A DNA stretch of 64,000 nt from Bdellovibrionales bacterium (GTDB lineage: Bacteria > Bdellovibrionota > Bdellovibrionia > Bdellovibrionales > UBA1609), in assembly GCA_019695175.1 (NCBI GenBank), contig JAIBAM010000001.1, positions 85,689-149,688 of the forward strand, given 5' to 3'. Both the position numbers and the translations under genes were made by a program. The notes beneath the pieces were generated by a model. It saw only the letters and a program-made list of their open reading frames with translations, ran no database searches and was not told where the DNA came from. Within the stretch, counting starts at the first letter, position 1. Each line of letters starts with the position of its first letter. Shown piece by piece: positions 27,990 to 37,723 of the stretch.

Positions 27990-28640
27990 TTATGCCATTT
28001 CCACAAATTCTTTAACCGCCCCCCTGATCCCAGTATAGACTTCGAATGGGGACGCATGGTCGTACATATATGCGGGGGTGGTGATAATCTTATGTTCACG
28101 ATCGGAAACATAGTCTTTCACCGAACAGTTCTCATGAAACGCACCTGTTTTGCGAATTTCTTCTGCAACTCCCGCATCTTTTCCAATGGTCACAGTTATT
28201 TTATTTTGTCCCAAAACAAGTGCAAGCAAAGCAGGAGCGATACAAATAGCCGCCATAGGTTTTTTTTGTTGGTAGAATTCAAGAACTATCTTTTCAATGG
28301 AAGGCAAAACAGAACCTTGAGCCCCTTTGCTTGCAAAGTCGCATAAATTTTTTGCAACACCATAACCTCCTGGGAACAATAAACCATCAAAATCTGAAGA
28401 TTTAAGTTGAACTACGTCATGAATTTTTCCCCGTGCAATGCGTGCTGACTCTTGCAAGACATTTCGCTTTTCAGCTTCTTGATTGGTTAAAAAATTTATG
28501 GATTCTCTTTGAATATCCGGAGCAAAAAATGAATACTGAACCCCTAGTTCACTCAGAGTAATTAATGCACTTACAGCTTCCGTAATTTCAGAACCATCTT
28601 TGTTCCCACAACCGGACAAAACCACCGCAATTTTTTTCAT
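27990..28640 (-). CDS. elbB: ElbB/ES1-family glyoxalase-like protein
   Basis: Class I glutamine-amidotransferase-like protein of the ES1/ElbB family, 216 aa. The start KIAVVLSGCGNKDGSEITEAV, the central LLFPGGYGVAKNL and MAAICIAPALL (nucleophilic Cys in the elbow) are typical. E. coli ElbB has glyoxalase activity and was first linked to isoprenoid synthesis. AAAGGAG precedes the ATG. It is the last gene of the minus-strand run gdhA-pyrD-mutT-elbB, 11 bases after mutT. Its stop lies within a short stem facing dps. Confidence 0.92.
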   Translation of the reverse strand: MKKIAVVLSGCGNKDGSEITEAVSALITLSELGVQYSFFAPDIQRESINFLTNQEAEKRNVLQESARIARGKIHDVVQLKSSDFDGLLFPGGYGVAKNLCDFASKGAQGSVLPSIEKIVLEFYQQKKPMAAICIAPALLALVLGQNKITVTIGKDAGVAEEIRKTGAFHENCSVKDYVSDREHKIITTPAYMYDHASPFEVYTGIRGAVKEFVEMA

Positions 28641-28651
28641 TTATTTCTCCT

Positions 28652-29071
28652 TTAGAGGGTTTGAACCAACCTTTCGAGAACTTTATAATTAGCTTCTGGT
28701 AAAGAACACATTTTTATCTCTTCAGGTGAAAACCATTTAAGCTCAGTATGATGAACAGGATGAATTTGGCCCCTCCATACTTCAACTTTATAAAATATTA
28801 ATAAAATTCCGGTATTTCCATATTGATGGGAAGAACTCAAAATAATGGGACCAATTTCTGCTACAATCCCTAGTTCTTCCTGTAATTCACGTTGCAAAGC
28901 TATTTCTGGGGTTTCACCCAATTCAATTTTTCCACCTGGGAATTCCCACAACCCCGGCAAATTCTGTCCTTCGGGGCGGCGGCCCAAAAGGATTTTTCCT
29001 TTTAAGGTCATAAATGCAGCCACCACTGGAATCCAAAGCGGGCGACTAATTTTTCTGGATTTTGGACTCAT
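28652..29071 (-). CDS. mutT: MutT-like NUDIX hydrolase (8-oxo-dGTP diphosphatase type)
   Basis: The protein is 139 aa. The NUDIX box is complete: GGKIELGETPEIALQRELQEELGI spans residues 46-69, with the catalytic REL-EE at 61-66. Preceding LLGRRPEGQNLPGLWEFPGG and following W-F-S-P match MutT-type enzymes that hydrolyse 8-oxo-dGTP and so lower mutation. Other NUDIX substrates are possible. The first four bases overlap the end of pyrD (ATGA), so translation is coupled in the operon with pyrD and elbB. Confidence 0.88.
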   Translation of the reverse strand: MSPKSRKISRPLWIPVVAAFMTLKGKILLGRRPEGQNLPGLWEFPGGKIELGETPEIALQRELQEELGIVAEIGPIILSSSHQYGNTGILLIFYKVEVWRGQIHPVHHTELKWFSPEEIKMCSLPEANYKVLERLVQTL

Positions 29072-30063
29072 ATAAGTACTTTCAAATGGGCGTAATCATT
29101 TACTTTACGAAAAAAGAAAGGACCATTAAATACAAGCGATGAATAGACTTGTACCAAATCTGCACCTAAATCTATACGATCAAAAACGTCCTCTTCACTT
29201 AAGACACCCCCAACAGCTACAATCAATTTACCCGAGCGCCTGTCACCTAAAATGTCCATTGTACTCTTTAAGAATCCACGGGAAACTTCAGAAATGGGCC
29301 GACCTGACACCCCACCCTCTTCTGGAAAAGACAAATTTTTTCTTGAGTTTGAGGATGACGAGGTGTTCGTCAGTATCCAACCCTCAATGCCTTGCAGCAA
29401 AGAAACATTAAGAACTACTTCCAATTCCTGAATTGTCATATCTGGGCTTAATTTTAAGAGAAGCGGAGTGGCAAAGCCTTGAGGAAGTTTTTCTTTTATA
29501 AATTTTAAAAAATTTTCCAGATACTTTTCGTCAAGTAAATTTCTTAAACCTTTGGTATTGGGCGAACTAATATTGATTACAAAAGCGTCGACCAGTCCAT
29601 GCAATTTATTTATACAACGGGTGTAATCCTCATGGGCCAGTTCAAGTGGAGTGGCCTGATTTTTCCCTATATTTGCAAAAATAGGGGTGAAATGGGGTTT
29701 ATAAATATTGGCGAGCTTTTCAGCTACGTAGTCGACTCCTAAAGACGGGAATCCCAATCGATTCCAAAGAGCTTGGGCTGGAATATCTCGGTCCACTCTT
29801 TTTCCCATATTGCCCGCCTGAGCCAATGGAGTCACAGTGCCAATTTCCACAAAACCTGCCCCCAGTGACCACCAGCCTCCAATTTGAGTCGCGTTTTTAT
29901 CTACGCCGCCAGCAATTCCCAACCTATTAGTAAAGTCTAACCCTCGCCAAGAAAAAGGCATCCAAGTCAAAGTTTGATAGTCCCACATCCGACCATACAA
30001 GTTTATAGCTAGTGGGCTTAGCTTATGAGACCAGGATGTTGGCATCCAAAGCCAAGGTCTCAT
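29068..30063 (-). CDS. pyrD: dihydroorotate dehydrogenase (quinone), class 2
   Basis: Oxidises dihydroorotate to orotate in pyrimidine synthesis, passing electrons to membrane quinones. The N-terminal segment before the barrel (RPWLWMPTSWSHKL) is the class 2 membrane-associated extension. FMN-barrel motifs are GIAGGVDKNA, FVEIGTVTPLAQ, NRLGFPS, NISSPNTKGLR (catalytic Ser) and LLLKLSPD. I chose the ATG at 30063 (331 aa); an in-frame TTG at 30075 would add four residues and overlap the gdhA stop. Neither has a strong ribosome binding site. The gene overlaps mutT by four bases. Confidence 0.93.
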   Translation of the reverse strand: MRPWLWMPTSWSHKLSPLAINLYGRMWDYQTLTWMPFSWRGLDFTNRLGIAGGVDKNATQIGGWWSLGAGFVEIGTVTPLAQAGNMGKRVDRDIPAQALWNRLGFPSLGVDYVAEKLANIYKPHFTPIFANIGKNQATPLELAHEDYTRCINKLHGLVDAFVINISSPNTKGLRNLLDEKYLENFLKFIKEKLPQGFATPLLLKLSPDMTIQELEVVLNVSLLQGIEGWILTNTSSSSNSRKNLSFPEEGGVSGRPISEVSRGFLKSTMDILGDRRSGKLIVAVGGVLSEEDVFDRIDLGADLVQVYSSLVFNGPFFFRKVNDYAHLKVLI

Positions 30064-30068
30064 CTTTT

Positions 30069-31328
30069 TTACCAAGCCTGACCACGCAGAAGCATTGCCT
30101 TTTCAAGTCTCATCAATGAAGTAGCCATTGCAGCTAAGCGCAAGTTGACCTTTTCTTTTTGTGAAAAAGCCCAAACTTTATCGAAAGAGCCAAACATAAC
30201 TTCACGTAATTTGTTGCGAACTTCTTCTTCATTCCAAAATAACCAAACCAAGTCCTGAACCCATTCAAAATAACTAACAACGACACCGCCTCCGTTGGCG
30301 AGAATGTCAGGAATGACCATGACACCTTTTTCAGAGAGATAGGTATTGGCTTCATGGGTTGTAGGGCCATTGGCTCCTTCAACGATGATTTTTGCTTTAA
30401 TGGAAGCACAATTTTTTTCCGTAATTACTCCATCCAAAGCACAAGGAGCCAAAACATCCACATCAAGCTCCAACACATCCTCGTTACTGATGGCCACGGC
30501 GTCAGGAAATCCTTTGACCACTTTATTTTCACGTACATATCTTACTAAATCAGGAATATTTATTCCTCTCTCATTAAGAAGTCCCCCAGAAACATCACTC
30601 ACAGCGACCACTCTACCCCCCAAAGCATAAGCTTCAATAGCGGCATGCATTCCCACCTTTCCAAAGCCCTGGACCGCCATAGTAGCCCCGGAAATTTTCT
30701 TCTTTTGGGTTTCTAAAGCTCTTTGAGCTACGTAAACGACCCCAAGACCTGTTGCAGATTCCCTACCCGCAGATCCCCCAATTTCTACGGGTTTTCCAGT
30801 CACCACACCTGTTTGGGAATAACCGGACTCAAGCGAGTAAGTATCCAACATCCACGCCATAACTTGAGAATCCGTACCCACATCAGGGGCAGGGATGTCC
30901 TTATCTGGACCAATGAAAGGGCTCAGTTCAGAGGTAAAACGACGAGTTAAGGACTCTAACTCATTTTTTGAGAGTTGGCCCGGGTCCACCGGCACACCAC
31001 CCTTGGCCCCTCCCAAAGGAAGATTCAGTAAAGAACATTTAAATGTCATAAGCGCTGCCAATGCAGCAACCTCTGACAAGTCCACACTTGGATGATAACG
31101 TAAACCACCCTTGTAAGGCCCTAAAGTTTGATTATGTTGCACTCGATGCCCAGTAAAAACATGGACTTTCCCGTCATCCATTTTTACAGGTATGGAAACC
31201 GTGAGGGCTCGACGTGGACGTTTTAATCTTTCCAAGACATTTCGGTTTAGATTAATAACTTTTCCAGCATCAATTAAATTTGTAATAGTGTTCTGATAAA
31301 GTGGTCCACTTGTAATACTGTCCATCAT
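30069..31328 (-). CDS. gdhA: glutamate dehydrogenase (Glu/Leu/Phe/Val family)
   Basis: Interconverts glutamate and 2-oxoglutarate plus ammonia. The protein is 419 aa, the normal length of the hexameric family. Motifs are YKGGLRYHP at 72-80 (substrate site), LPLGGAKGGV with catalytic K109, PAPDVGTD and VQGFGKVG (dinucleotide binding). ANGPTTHEA and NGGGVVVSYFEW near the C-terminus are also typical. GAGGAG lies about 12 bases before the ATG. It heads the minus-strand operon gdhA-pyrD-mutT-elbB and diverges from the heptose kinase gene. NAD or NADP preference cannot be decided by eye. Confidence 0.94.
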   Translation of the reverse strand: MMDSITSGPLYQNTITNLIDAGKVINLNRNVLERLKRPRRALTVSIPVKMDDGKVHVFTGHRVQHNQTLGPYKGGLRYHPSVDLSEVAALAALMTFKCSLLNLPLGGAKGGVPVDPGQLSKNELESLTRRFTSELSPFIGPDKDIPAPDVGTDSQVMAWMLDTYSLESGYSQTGVVTGKPVEIGGSAGRESATGLGVVYVAQRALETQKKKISGATMAVQGFGKVGMHAAIEAYALGGRVVAVSDVSGGLLNERGINIPDLVRYVRENKVVKGFPDAVAISNEDVLELDVDVLAPCALDGVITEKNCASIKAKIIVEGANGPTTHEANTYLSEKGVMVIPDILANGGGVVVSYFEWVQDLVWLFWNEEEVRNKLREVMFGSFDKVWAFSQKEKVNLRLAAMATSLMRLEKAMLLRGQAW

Positions 31329-31480
31329 ACGGTTTTTATTCTCCTCAGTCTGATTGACCTATCCCCTAGCGGATTTCATCGCATGGTTCTTGGAGACGGT
31401 CAAAGTGAACTTTTAAATGCAGGATTAAATATGTGATTTTTAGTGAGATTTTGAGACGTTTATGTTAGCAAACCATCCTT

Positions 31481-32533
31481 ATGAAAAATGAATTGCGACT
31501 TGATCAAAACAAACTGGCTGATTTGCGAACGTCTATTAGAAATAAAATTGGACAACTAGTCCATCGTAAGATTGTCGTCATTGGCGATATTGGATTAGAT
31601 GAGTACGTTGTAGGTGAAGTTCGTCGAATGAGTCCAGAGGCACCCGTACCTGTTGTGGATGTGAAAAAGCAGGATGCGAGATTGGGTTTAGCAGCCAATG
31701 TGGCTCAAAACGTCACGAGCCTCGGAGGAACCCCCTGGCTTGTTTCTGTCATTGGCAATGATGAAGCTGGAATGCAACTTAAATCCCGATTGCAGGCCTC
31801 TGGGGTGGATCCAAAATATCTTGTTGTGGATCCGCAACGGCATACCACCCGCAAAATGAGAGTCATGGCAGATCATCACCACATTGTTCGCGTGGATTAT
31901 GAAGTGCGCAACCCCTTAGGGCCCGTAGTGGAAAATCAAGTTTTAGAGCAACTGGAAACCTTAATCCCAAAATCTGATGGAGTAATCATTGAAGACTACG
32001 CCAAAGGTCTTCTCAGTGAAAAAACCATCCAAGAAATTATTAAAATTGCTAAGAGCCACGACAAAAAGGTCACTGTGGACCCCAATCCCAACACTCCAGC
32101 CCACTTTTATCGCGGGGTGGATCTAATGACACCCAACAGAGATGAAACCCTTGCCTTGAGCCAAATACCTGCCTCCAGTTGGACTTCTGAGGAGGCTTTA
32201 CTTCTGCAGGCTGCATCAAAGCTCAAGAATCAGTTGGGGTCTCCTTTTCTTGTCGTAACTCGCGGGAAAGAAGGAATGACATTATTTGAACCTGATGAAA
32301 TCACTCACTTACCAACCTATGCTCGACATGTTTTTGATGTGACTGGAGCCGGGGATACCGTGATTGCAGCGCTTGCCCTGGCCTGGAGCGCGGGGTGGAG
32401 CCTTTCCGAATCTTGCATTTTAGCCAACTATGCCGCCGGTGTTGTCGTGGGAAAAGTTGGATCTGTTCCCTGTCATGTAAACGAATTGCTCCATTATATG
32501 GAACATTTTTCAGATAAAAACCCCAGTTCATAA
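31481..32533 (+). CDS. rfaE1: D-glycero-beta-D-manno-heptose-7-phosphate kinase
   Basis: PfkB/ribokinase-fold kinase, 350 aa, that makes heptose 1,7-bisphosphate for ADP-heptose and LPS inner core. It matches the N-terminal half of E. coli HldE (RfaE domain I): VIGDIGLDEYVVGEVRRMSPEAPVPVV (key residues GD, RMSPEAP), NVAQNVTSLGG, IIEDYAKG, DPNP and the PfkB signature DVTGAGDTV. The nucleotidyltransferase half is not fused and no rfaE2 was seen nearby. No ribosome binding site is evident before the ATG. It begins a plus-strand run reaching pgi. Confidence 0.9.
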   Translation: MKNELRLDQNKLADLRTSIRNKIGQLVHRKIVVIGDIGLDEYVVGEVRRMSPEAPVPVVDVKKQDARLGLAANVAQNVTSLGGTPWLVSVIGNDEAGMQLKSRLQASGVDPKYLVVDPQRHTTRKMRVMADHHHIVRVDYEVRNPLGPVVENQVLEQLETLIPKSDGVIIEDYAKGLLSEKTIQEIIKIAKSHDKKVTVDPNPNTPAHFYRGVDLMTPNRDETLALSQIPASSWTSEEALLLQAASKLKNQLGSPFLVVTRGKEGMTLFEPDEITHLPTYARHVFDVTGAGDTVIAALALAWSAGWSLSESCILANYAAGVVVGKVGSVPCHVNELLHYMEHFSDKNPSS

Positions 32534-32556
32534 ATTTGAGTGGGTAATGGAGTTAT

Positions 32557-33591
32557 GTGTTAGAAAAAATTCCTTTTTATAATTTGAACTTAAATGAATT
32601 AAAGTCTGTTTTGAACGGATTGGGCAAGGAAAGCTTTAGAGCCCAACAATTATTCCGTTGGATTTACGGTCTTGGCGTAACAGATTTTAATCATATGAGC
32701 AATTTGGCAAAAGACTTTCGCGCAGAACTCCCGGCAAAATTTGATTTATCTCTCCCCGAAATCATAACTCATCAAAAAAGTGCGGACGGAACACAGAAGT
32801 TGTTATTTCGCCTTTTTGACCAAAAGTCTGTCGAAGCTGTTTTAATTCCAAGTGAAGGTCGCCTCACCCTTTGTTTGTCTTCTGAAGTCGGATGCAACAT
32901 GGCCTGTAAATTTTGTTTTACTGCAAAACAAAAACTACAAAGAAAGCTAGAAGCCCATGAAATTGTTGGGCAATATTTGGCCTCCGCTCGACTTCTGCCC
33001 TCGGGTGAAAAAATAACCAACATTGTATTTATGGGAATGGGAGAGCCCCTTGATAATCCCGAACAGGTGTTTAAGGCCATTGAGATTTTCAACTCAGATT
33101 GGGGTTTAAATCTTTCCAAAAAGAAAATCACTGTTTCAACCTCAGGATTAGTTCCTCTTATTCCATTGGTCACCAAATCAGGAACCCGCTTGGCAGTAAG
33201 CCTGAATGCTGTTGACGATGAGATGCGGTCACAAATAATGCCTATTAACAAGAAGTGGCCTCTCCAACAATTGCTAGATGCCTGCAGACAACATGCAAAA
33301 GACTCTGGAGACAAAGTCACTTTAGAATATGTGTTGCTTGAAGGTATAACAGACTCCATTGACTCCGCCCGAAAACTTTACCAAATAACCAAAAATGTTC
33401 CCTGCAAAATTAATATCATCCCTTTTAATGAACATCCCAATTCAGGATTCAAGCGACCCAGTGAAGCGCAAATTGTTGCCTTCCATAATGAATTAATGCG
33501 TTTAGGTGCCCATGTTTTGCGACGAAAAACCATGGGGAGGGATATTTCTGCAGCTTGTGGACAACTAACTACTGCAGCTATGAGAGCCTAA
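32557..33591 (+). CDS. rlmN: dual-specificity rRNA/tRNA adenine C2 methyltransferase RlmN
   Basis: Radical-SAM enzyme methylating C2 of adenosine 2503 of 23S rRNA and A37 of some tRNAs. The protein is 344 aa. The 4Fe-4S cluster cysteines are C113, C117 and C120 in CNMACKFC. GMGEPLDN and the C-terminal ISAACGQL with the resolving cysteine are present. FRWIYGLG at the N-terminus is also typical of the family. The start is a GTG with GGAG a few bases upstream, in a gap of only 23 bases after rfaE1, so the two are probably co-transcribed. Confidence 0.95.
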   Translation: MLEKIPFYNLNLNELKSVLNGLGKESFRAQQLFRWIYGLGVTDFNHMSNLAKDFRAELPAKFDLSLPEIITHQKSADGTQKLLFRLFDQKSVEAVLIPSEGRLTLCLSSEVGCNMACKFCFTAKQKLQRKLEAHEIVGQYLASARLLPSGEKITNIVFMGMGEPLDNPEQVFKAIEIFNSDWGLNLSKKKITVSTSGLVPLIPLVTKSGTRLAVSLNAVDDEMRSQIMPINKKWPLQQLLDACRQHAKDSGDKVTLEYVLLEGITDSIDSARKLYQITKNVPCKINIIPFNEHPNSGFKRPSEAQIVAFHNELMRLGAHVLRRKTMGRDISAACGQLTTAAMRA

Positions 33592-33622
33592 TTTCAAAAC
33601 ATAAAAAGCGAGGACCCACATC

Positions 33623-34555
33623 ATGAGTGAAATTTTAGTCGTTGGAAGTATCGGTTATGACACCATTGCCACAAACCATGGAAAAGTCGAAAGTATTATG
33701 GGTGGATCTACCAACTATTTTGCTGTGTCGGCCTCTCTCTTTTGCAAAGTCAATGTGGTCGGCGTCGTTGGAAACGATTATCAGGTTTCAGATTTAAACT
33801 TTTTAAAAAACCGAAATAATATAGACTTGTCTGGACTTAAAAAAAATGAACACGAAAAAACCTTTCGCTGGTCGGGTTGCTATGAAAAAAGTATGAATGA
33901 AGCGATTACTTTAGAGACTCAATTAAACGCCCTGGCTCATTTTAATCCAGAATTACCTAGCCCCTATCGTCATGTTCCGTATGTATTTTTGGCCAATATT
34001 GATCCAGAACTTCAACTACAAGTTCTTCATCAGGTGAATAGACCCCGAGTGGTCGGAGCCGACACAATGAATTACTGGATTGACAGTCGACTAGACCAAC
34101 TAAAGGAGCTGCTAAAAAAAATTGACCTGTTGATGATCAATGAAGGTGAGTTACAAAAACTCACTCTGGATTGGAACGCAATTTCAGCAGTAAAAACAGC
34201 TAGTAAAATGGGCCCCAAAGCCATCGTCGTCAAGCGAGGGGAATATGGCTTTTTACTCTACATGGATGAACAGTATTTTATTCTACCTGCATTTCCTGTC
34301 TATAAAGTCGTGGATCCAACAGGGGCCGGCGATACTTTTGCTGGAGGTGTTTTTGGGTATCTGGCCAATGCGAATCAGGACCTCACTTTAGAGAATCTTA
34401 AATGGGCCTGTGTCTATGGGTGCCTTATGGCTAGCTTTACAGTCCAGGATTTTGGTCTTAACAAATTGCGTCAAATCACATTGGATGAAGTAGAGAGACG
34501 CCGCATCGATTACTTAAAATTAATTCATCTAAATCAGCCGTTGACCCTCACCTAA
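33623..34555 (+). CDS. PfkB-family carbohydrate kinase
   Basis: The protein is 310 aa of the ribokinase/PfkB superfamily. It has an N-terminal VGSIGYDTIATNHGKVESIMGGSTNYFA (GG substrate-binding dipeptide) and the anion-hole signature DPTGAGDTFAGG near the C-terminus, where D is the catalytic base. MINEGELQKL is also common in the family. The sugar or nucleoside substrate is unknown. The position between rlmN and the coiled-coil/diguanylate cyclase run, in the same direction, suggests co-expression; GAGG precedes the ATG. Confidence 0.85.
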   Translation: MSEILVVGSIGYDTIATNHGKVESIMGGSTNYFAVSASLFCKVNVVGVVGNDYQVSDLNFLKNRNNIDLSGLKKNEHEKTFRWSGCYEKSMNEAITLETQLNALAHFNPELPSPYRHVPYVFLANIDPELQLQVLHQVNRPRVVGADTMNYWIDSRLDQLKELLKKIDLLMINEGELQKLTLDWNAISAVKTASKMGPKAIVVKRGEYGFLLYMDEQYFILPAFPVYKVVDPTGAGDTFAGGVFGYLANANQDLTLENLKWACVYGCLMASFTVQDFGLNKLRQITLDEVERRRIDYLKLIHLNQPLTLT

Positions 34556-34637
34556 AATCCGCAGACTGCTGACGCAGCATTTCCGAATAGTCCCTTGGTA
34601 TTTAATCAATTCACTTGAATTTCCGATATGTTATCGA

Positions 34638-35642
34638 ATGGGTGAAAAAAAAGGAAAAGCCTTGATGATGAAGTTGATTGACGATTCCCTTGAGGAAGAG
34701 TCTTCAGCTCCACATCAGGAAAACAGTTCATATAAAAAAAGCACCACTAAAGCTGTAAAAGAAACAGCCGCGCACACTTTTGTCGTCCAACCCAAAACAA
34801 CCCCAGTTTCAGAGTCTCCATTGCCGAAGCTCGCTCCTGAAGAACCCAAAGATGATGCCACGATGAAACTCAATGAATCTAAAATTTTGAATGTGAGTGA
34901 TGATAAACCTGGCAACAATCCAACTTTTTCCCACTCTACAGATTTACAAGGGGTAACAGTTCGGGGAAAACTCGGCACGGATATCCCTTCTGTTAAAGCC
35001 AGTGTCGGTCGGTACTCACCTTTACGTTCTGGGGGTTTTAGCTCTGCCACTGAAGCAGCTTTAGCTTCTTCAGAAAATTTAAGAATTGCGCAAAATAGAA
35101 TTTTAGAATTGGAGCAAGAAATTTCCCGTTTGAGAACAGAAAATGAACAGTTAGGAGCCGCAGGAGAAACCTTTCGCCGTCTTGCCGATGAGTTACAATC
35201 CCAATCTGTTGGGCTCCAAGGAAAAATGGATCGTTCTCTGGAACAAAAAGATCACGAGATCGAATTGCTCCATAAATCCTTGAACCGCAAAGAAAAAGAA
35301 ATGATCACCTTGAAATCCAAAAATGAAGAGTTCGAAGTCCGACTCAAAACAAATATTCAAAAAATTAGAGTTCGAGAAAGAGAATTGGAAAATCGTTTAG
35401 AGTTGGTAAAAATGGAAAGTTCTGCATTAATTCGCAATAAAGATGAGATGATTCTGGATCTCAAACGACAATTAGATCAATCTCACATGGAACTGGAAAA
35501 CTATCGAGATAAGGGACACGAACTCAATAAGCAATTGGATCACCGACAGGAAAAATTACGTCGAACCGTCAAGGCTCTGCGCATCGCTCTTTCCATGCTG
35601 GAAGATGAAGACGATGCCAGCAACCAAAAGAAGGGGAAGTAA
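34638..35642 (+). CDS. coiled-coil protein, unknown function
   Basis: The protein is 334 aa. The first 130 residues look disordered, rich in Ser, Pro, Thr and charged residues. From about 140 to the end the sequence is a long heptad-like coiled coil (for example ILELEQEISRLRTENEQL) interrupted around 245-260. No signal peptide or enzymatic motif is visible. It abuts the GGDEF gene with no gap (stop at 35640-35642, next start GTG at 35643). I infer a scaffold or localisation partner for the diguanylate cyclase; there is no direct evidence. Confidence 0.75.
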   Translation: MGEKKGKALMMKLIDDSLEEESSAPHQENSSYKKSTTKAVKETAAHTFVVQPKTTPVSESPLPKLAPEEPKDDATMKLNESKILNVSDDKPGNNPTFSHSTDLQGVTVRGKLGTDIPSVKASVGRYSPLRSGGFSSATEAALASSENLRIAQNRILELEQEISRLRTENEQLGAAGETFRRLADELQSQSVGLQGKMDRSLEQKDHEIELLHKSLNRKEKEMITLKSKNEEFEVRLKTNIQKIRVRERELENRLELVKMESSALIRNKDEMILDLKRQLDQSHMELENYRDKGHELNKQLDHRQEKLRRTVKALRIALSMLEDEDDASNQKKGK

Positions 35643-36641
35643 GTGGGACAAAACCTTTCCATTTTTGAAATGTTTTCCAAGTTGGAGGCACAACACATTA
35701 TTGAAAGAGTTTTAAATTATTTTGGAAATAAATCAGAATTCGGCAATGTCCATTGGATACGCTGGAAAGATCTACCCAAACTTCTTGAAATGGACGAGAG
35801 AACACTGACTATGGAAATGGAGTCTGCGGCTCTGCGCACTCCCCGGTTCATGTCTTTGCATGAAATAAACCCCATGGACTTCTTGCTTACTCTTCGTGAA
35901 GAACTGACTCCGGAACTTATCAATCAGCTCATAAAAAATAAATTCTTCACCAAAAATACCCATCAAAAATCATCACTTTGCGTATGTGTGATGCCTTTTG
36001 ATGGCCTAAATCCATTGGGACTTTTATATTTTGAAAAGTGTCCTCGGGGTGAACCTGAAAAATTGGTGCCACAAATTCTTGAAACTCTCCGTCTGATGGT
36101 TCGATTTATTGAATTTGGTTTGATTTTTTGGGATTCGAAAAATTTGACCATGATGGATGACCTCACTGAGTTGTATAATCAACGATTTTTGCCATTGGTT
36201 TTGGAAAATGAAATCAGTAGGTCCAAAAGGAAAAATCAGTCCTTTTGTTGTCTCTTCATGGATTTAGATTATTTTAAAAAAATTAATGACACTAAAGGAC
36301 ATTGGATTGGATCAAAACTTTTAACAGAAGTGGGTCAACTTCTGAAATCCTCCATTCGCAGTTGTGACTTTGGCTTTCGCTATGGTGGGGATGAATTTGT
36401 TGTCGTTTTGCCCTACACTGACATTAACGGTGGACAAGTCGTTGCAGAGAGAATTAGAAAGACCATTGAGGAGACTTGTTTTATGATCGATGGCCATCAA
36501 GTACAGCTTACCATCAGTATCGGGCTTGCCGCCTATCCACTTCACGCCAGCACAAAAGAAGAAATCATCCAACTGGCTGACCACGCTATGTATTTTGGTA
36601 AAAGAAAATGTAGAAATATAGTCTACGTTGCCAACTCATGA
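35643..36641 (+). CDS. diguanylate cyclase (GGDEF domain)
   Basis: Makes cyclic di-GMP from two GTP. The protein is 332 aa. The first 160 residues are not clearly assignable and may be a degenerate GAF-like sensory region; MMDDLTELYNQRFL at about 170-183 starts the GGDEF domain. The catalytic GGDEF motif is intact at 248-252, and the inhibitory site R239-x-x-D242 lies five residues before it, so product inhibition is expected. No EAL domain. The GTG start directly follows the upstream stop and the TGA overlaps the next ATG. Confidence 0.9.
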   Translation: MGQNLSIFEMFSKLEAQHIIERVLNYFGNKSEFGNVHWIRWKDLPKLLEMDERTLTMEMESAALRTPRFMSLHEINPMDFLLTLREELTPELINQLIKNKFFTKNTHQKSSLCVCVMPFDGLNPLGLLYFEKCPRGEPEKLVPQILETLRLMVRFIEFGLIFWDSKNLTMMDDLTELYNQRFLPLVLENEISRSKRKNQSFCCLFMDLDYFKKINDTKGHWIGSKLLTEVGQLLKSSIRSCDFGFRYGGDEFVVVLPYTDINGGQVVAERIRKTIEETCFMIDGHQVQLTISIGLAAYPLHASTKEEIIQLADHAMYFGKRKCRNIVYVANS

Positions 36642-37723
36642 AAAAGAAACGAATTAAGCTGGTCATCAGCGATTTACATTTGGGGTGTGGCCTTATTCTA
36701 GAAAATGGTCAAATGAATGCTCTGGAGGAATTTTATTTTGACGAAAAATTCGCCGAATTCATTCATTATTATTCCACAGGAAAGTACGCCGAAACTGAAG
36801 TTGAAATCATTCTCAATGGAGACATTTTTAACTTTTTACAAATTGACTATCGAGAGCACTTTTTAACTGTAATTACAGAAACCATGACACTGGAAACAAT
36901 GCAACGCATTGTCAATGGCCACCCTCTTTTTTTTAAAGCCCTACGTGATCTGGCAGCAAAAGAAGGAAATTTAATTACCTATATCGTAGGCAATCATGAT
37001 CAAGGAATGCTCTGGCCAAAAGCGCGTGAGTTTTTAAACCAAGTATTAGCAACGTCAGTGCGATTTCGTAGTATTGTGTACTATTTTGACGGTGTTCATA
37101 TTGAACACGGCCATATGCATGAAGCTGCCAATCGCTTGGATCCAAGAAAATTTTTTCTTAAACGAGGGCTTCCAGAACCCATACTTAATTTACCTTTAGG
37201 TTCTCATTTTTTTATTGAAGTGGTTCTCCAAATCAAGCAACAGTATCCCCACGTGGATAAAATTCGTCCCTTTGGCAGAATGGTTCGCTGGGCCATTATC
37301 AATGAAACTTGGATGACAATGTTGGGTATTTGGCGATTGATCAGATACCTTCTTCGCGCTGCTTTCATCAAAGATCCCCGTCGGGCCATAACTTTAAAAA
37401 AGCTCATTCAAGTCTTTTTAGAAAGTGCCGTGTTTCCAGATTTAAGTGAGGCCGCCCGCCGCATTTTACTGGACCAAAGAATTCACACTGTTATTTTTGG
37501 TCACTCCCATGTTTACCAATATAGGCAATGGGGCAGCAACCGAGAATACTTTAATACCGGTACTTGGACAGATTTAACTTCCCTAGAAATTTCTTCCCTG
37601 GGTAAAATAACTAAACTTACATATGTCCTTCTAGAATATCCTGAAGATGGAGATCGACCTCGAGGAAGATTAAAAGAGTGGCGTGGTTATCACCGAATTG
37701 AAGAGGACGTGGCTATCGCATGA
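36638..37723 (+). CDS. metallophosphoesterase (calcineurin-like)
   Basis: The protein is 361 aa with the binuclear-metal motif set: SDLHLG at 11-16, NGDIFNF at 60-66, GNHDQ at 118-122, EHGHMHE at about 152-158 and FGHSHVYQ at about 292-299. The opening and the long insert resemble LpxH-type UDP-2,3-diacylglucosamine hydrolases, but the substrate is not established. It overlaps the GGDEF gene by four bases and pgi by four bases (both ATGA), a strong sign of coupled translation. Hydrophobic helices in the insert (MTMLGIWRLIRYLL) suggest membrane association. Confidence 0.83.
   Translation: MKKKRIKLVISDLHLGCGLILENGQMNALEEFYFDEKFAEFIHYYSTGKYAETEVEIILNGDIFNFLQIDYREHFLTVITETMTLETMQRIVNGHPLFFKALRDLAAKEGNLITYIVGNHDQGMLWPKAREFLNQVLATSVRFRSIVYYFDGVHIEHGHMHEAANRLDPRKFFLKRGLPEPILNLPLGSHFFIEVVLQIKQQYPHVDKIRPFGRMVRWAIINETWMTMLGIWRLIRYLLRAAFIKDPRRAITLKKLIQVFLESAVFPDLSEAARRILLDQRIHTVIFGHSHVYQYRQWGSNREYFNTGTWTDLTSLEISSLGKITKLTYVLLEYPEDGDRPRGRLKEWRGYHRIEEDVAIA

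Noticed and set aside
32772..33359. A 195-codon open frame antisense to rlmN
   Set aside because: It lies entirely inside rlmN, has no independent ribosome binding site and no recognisable product, so it is a mirror of the real gene.
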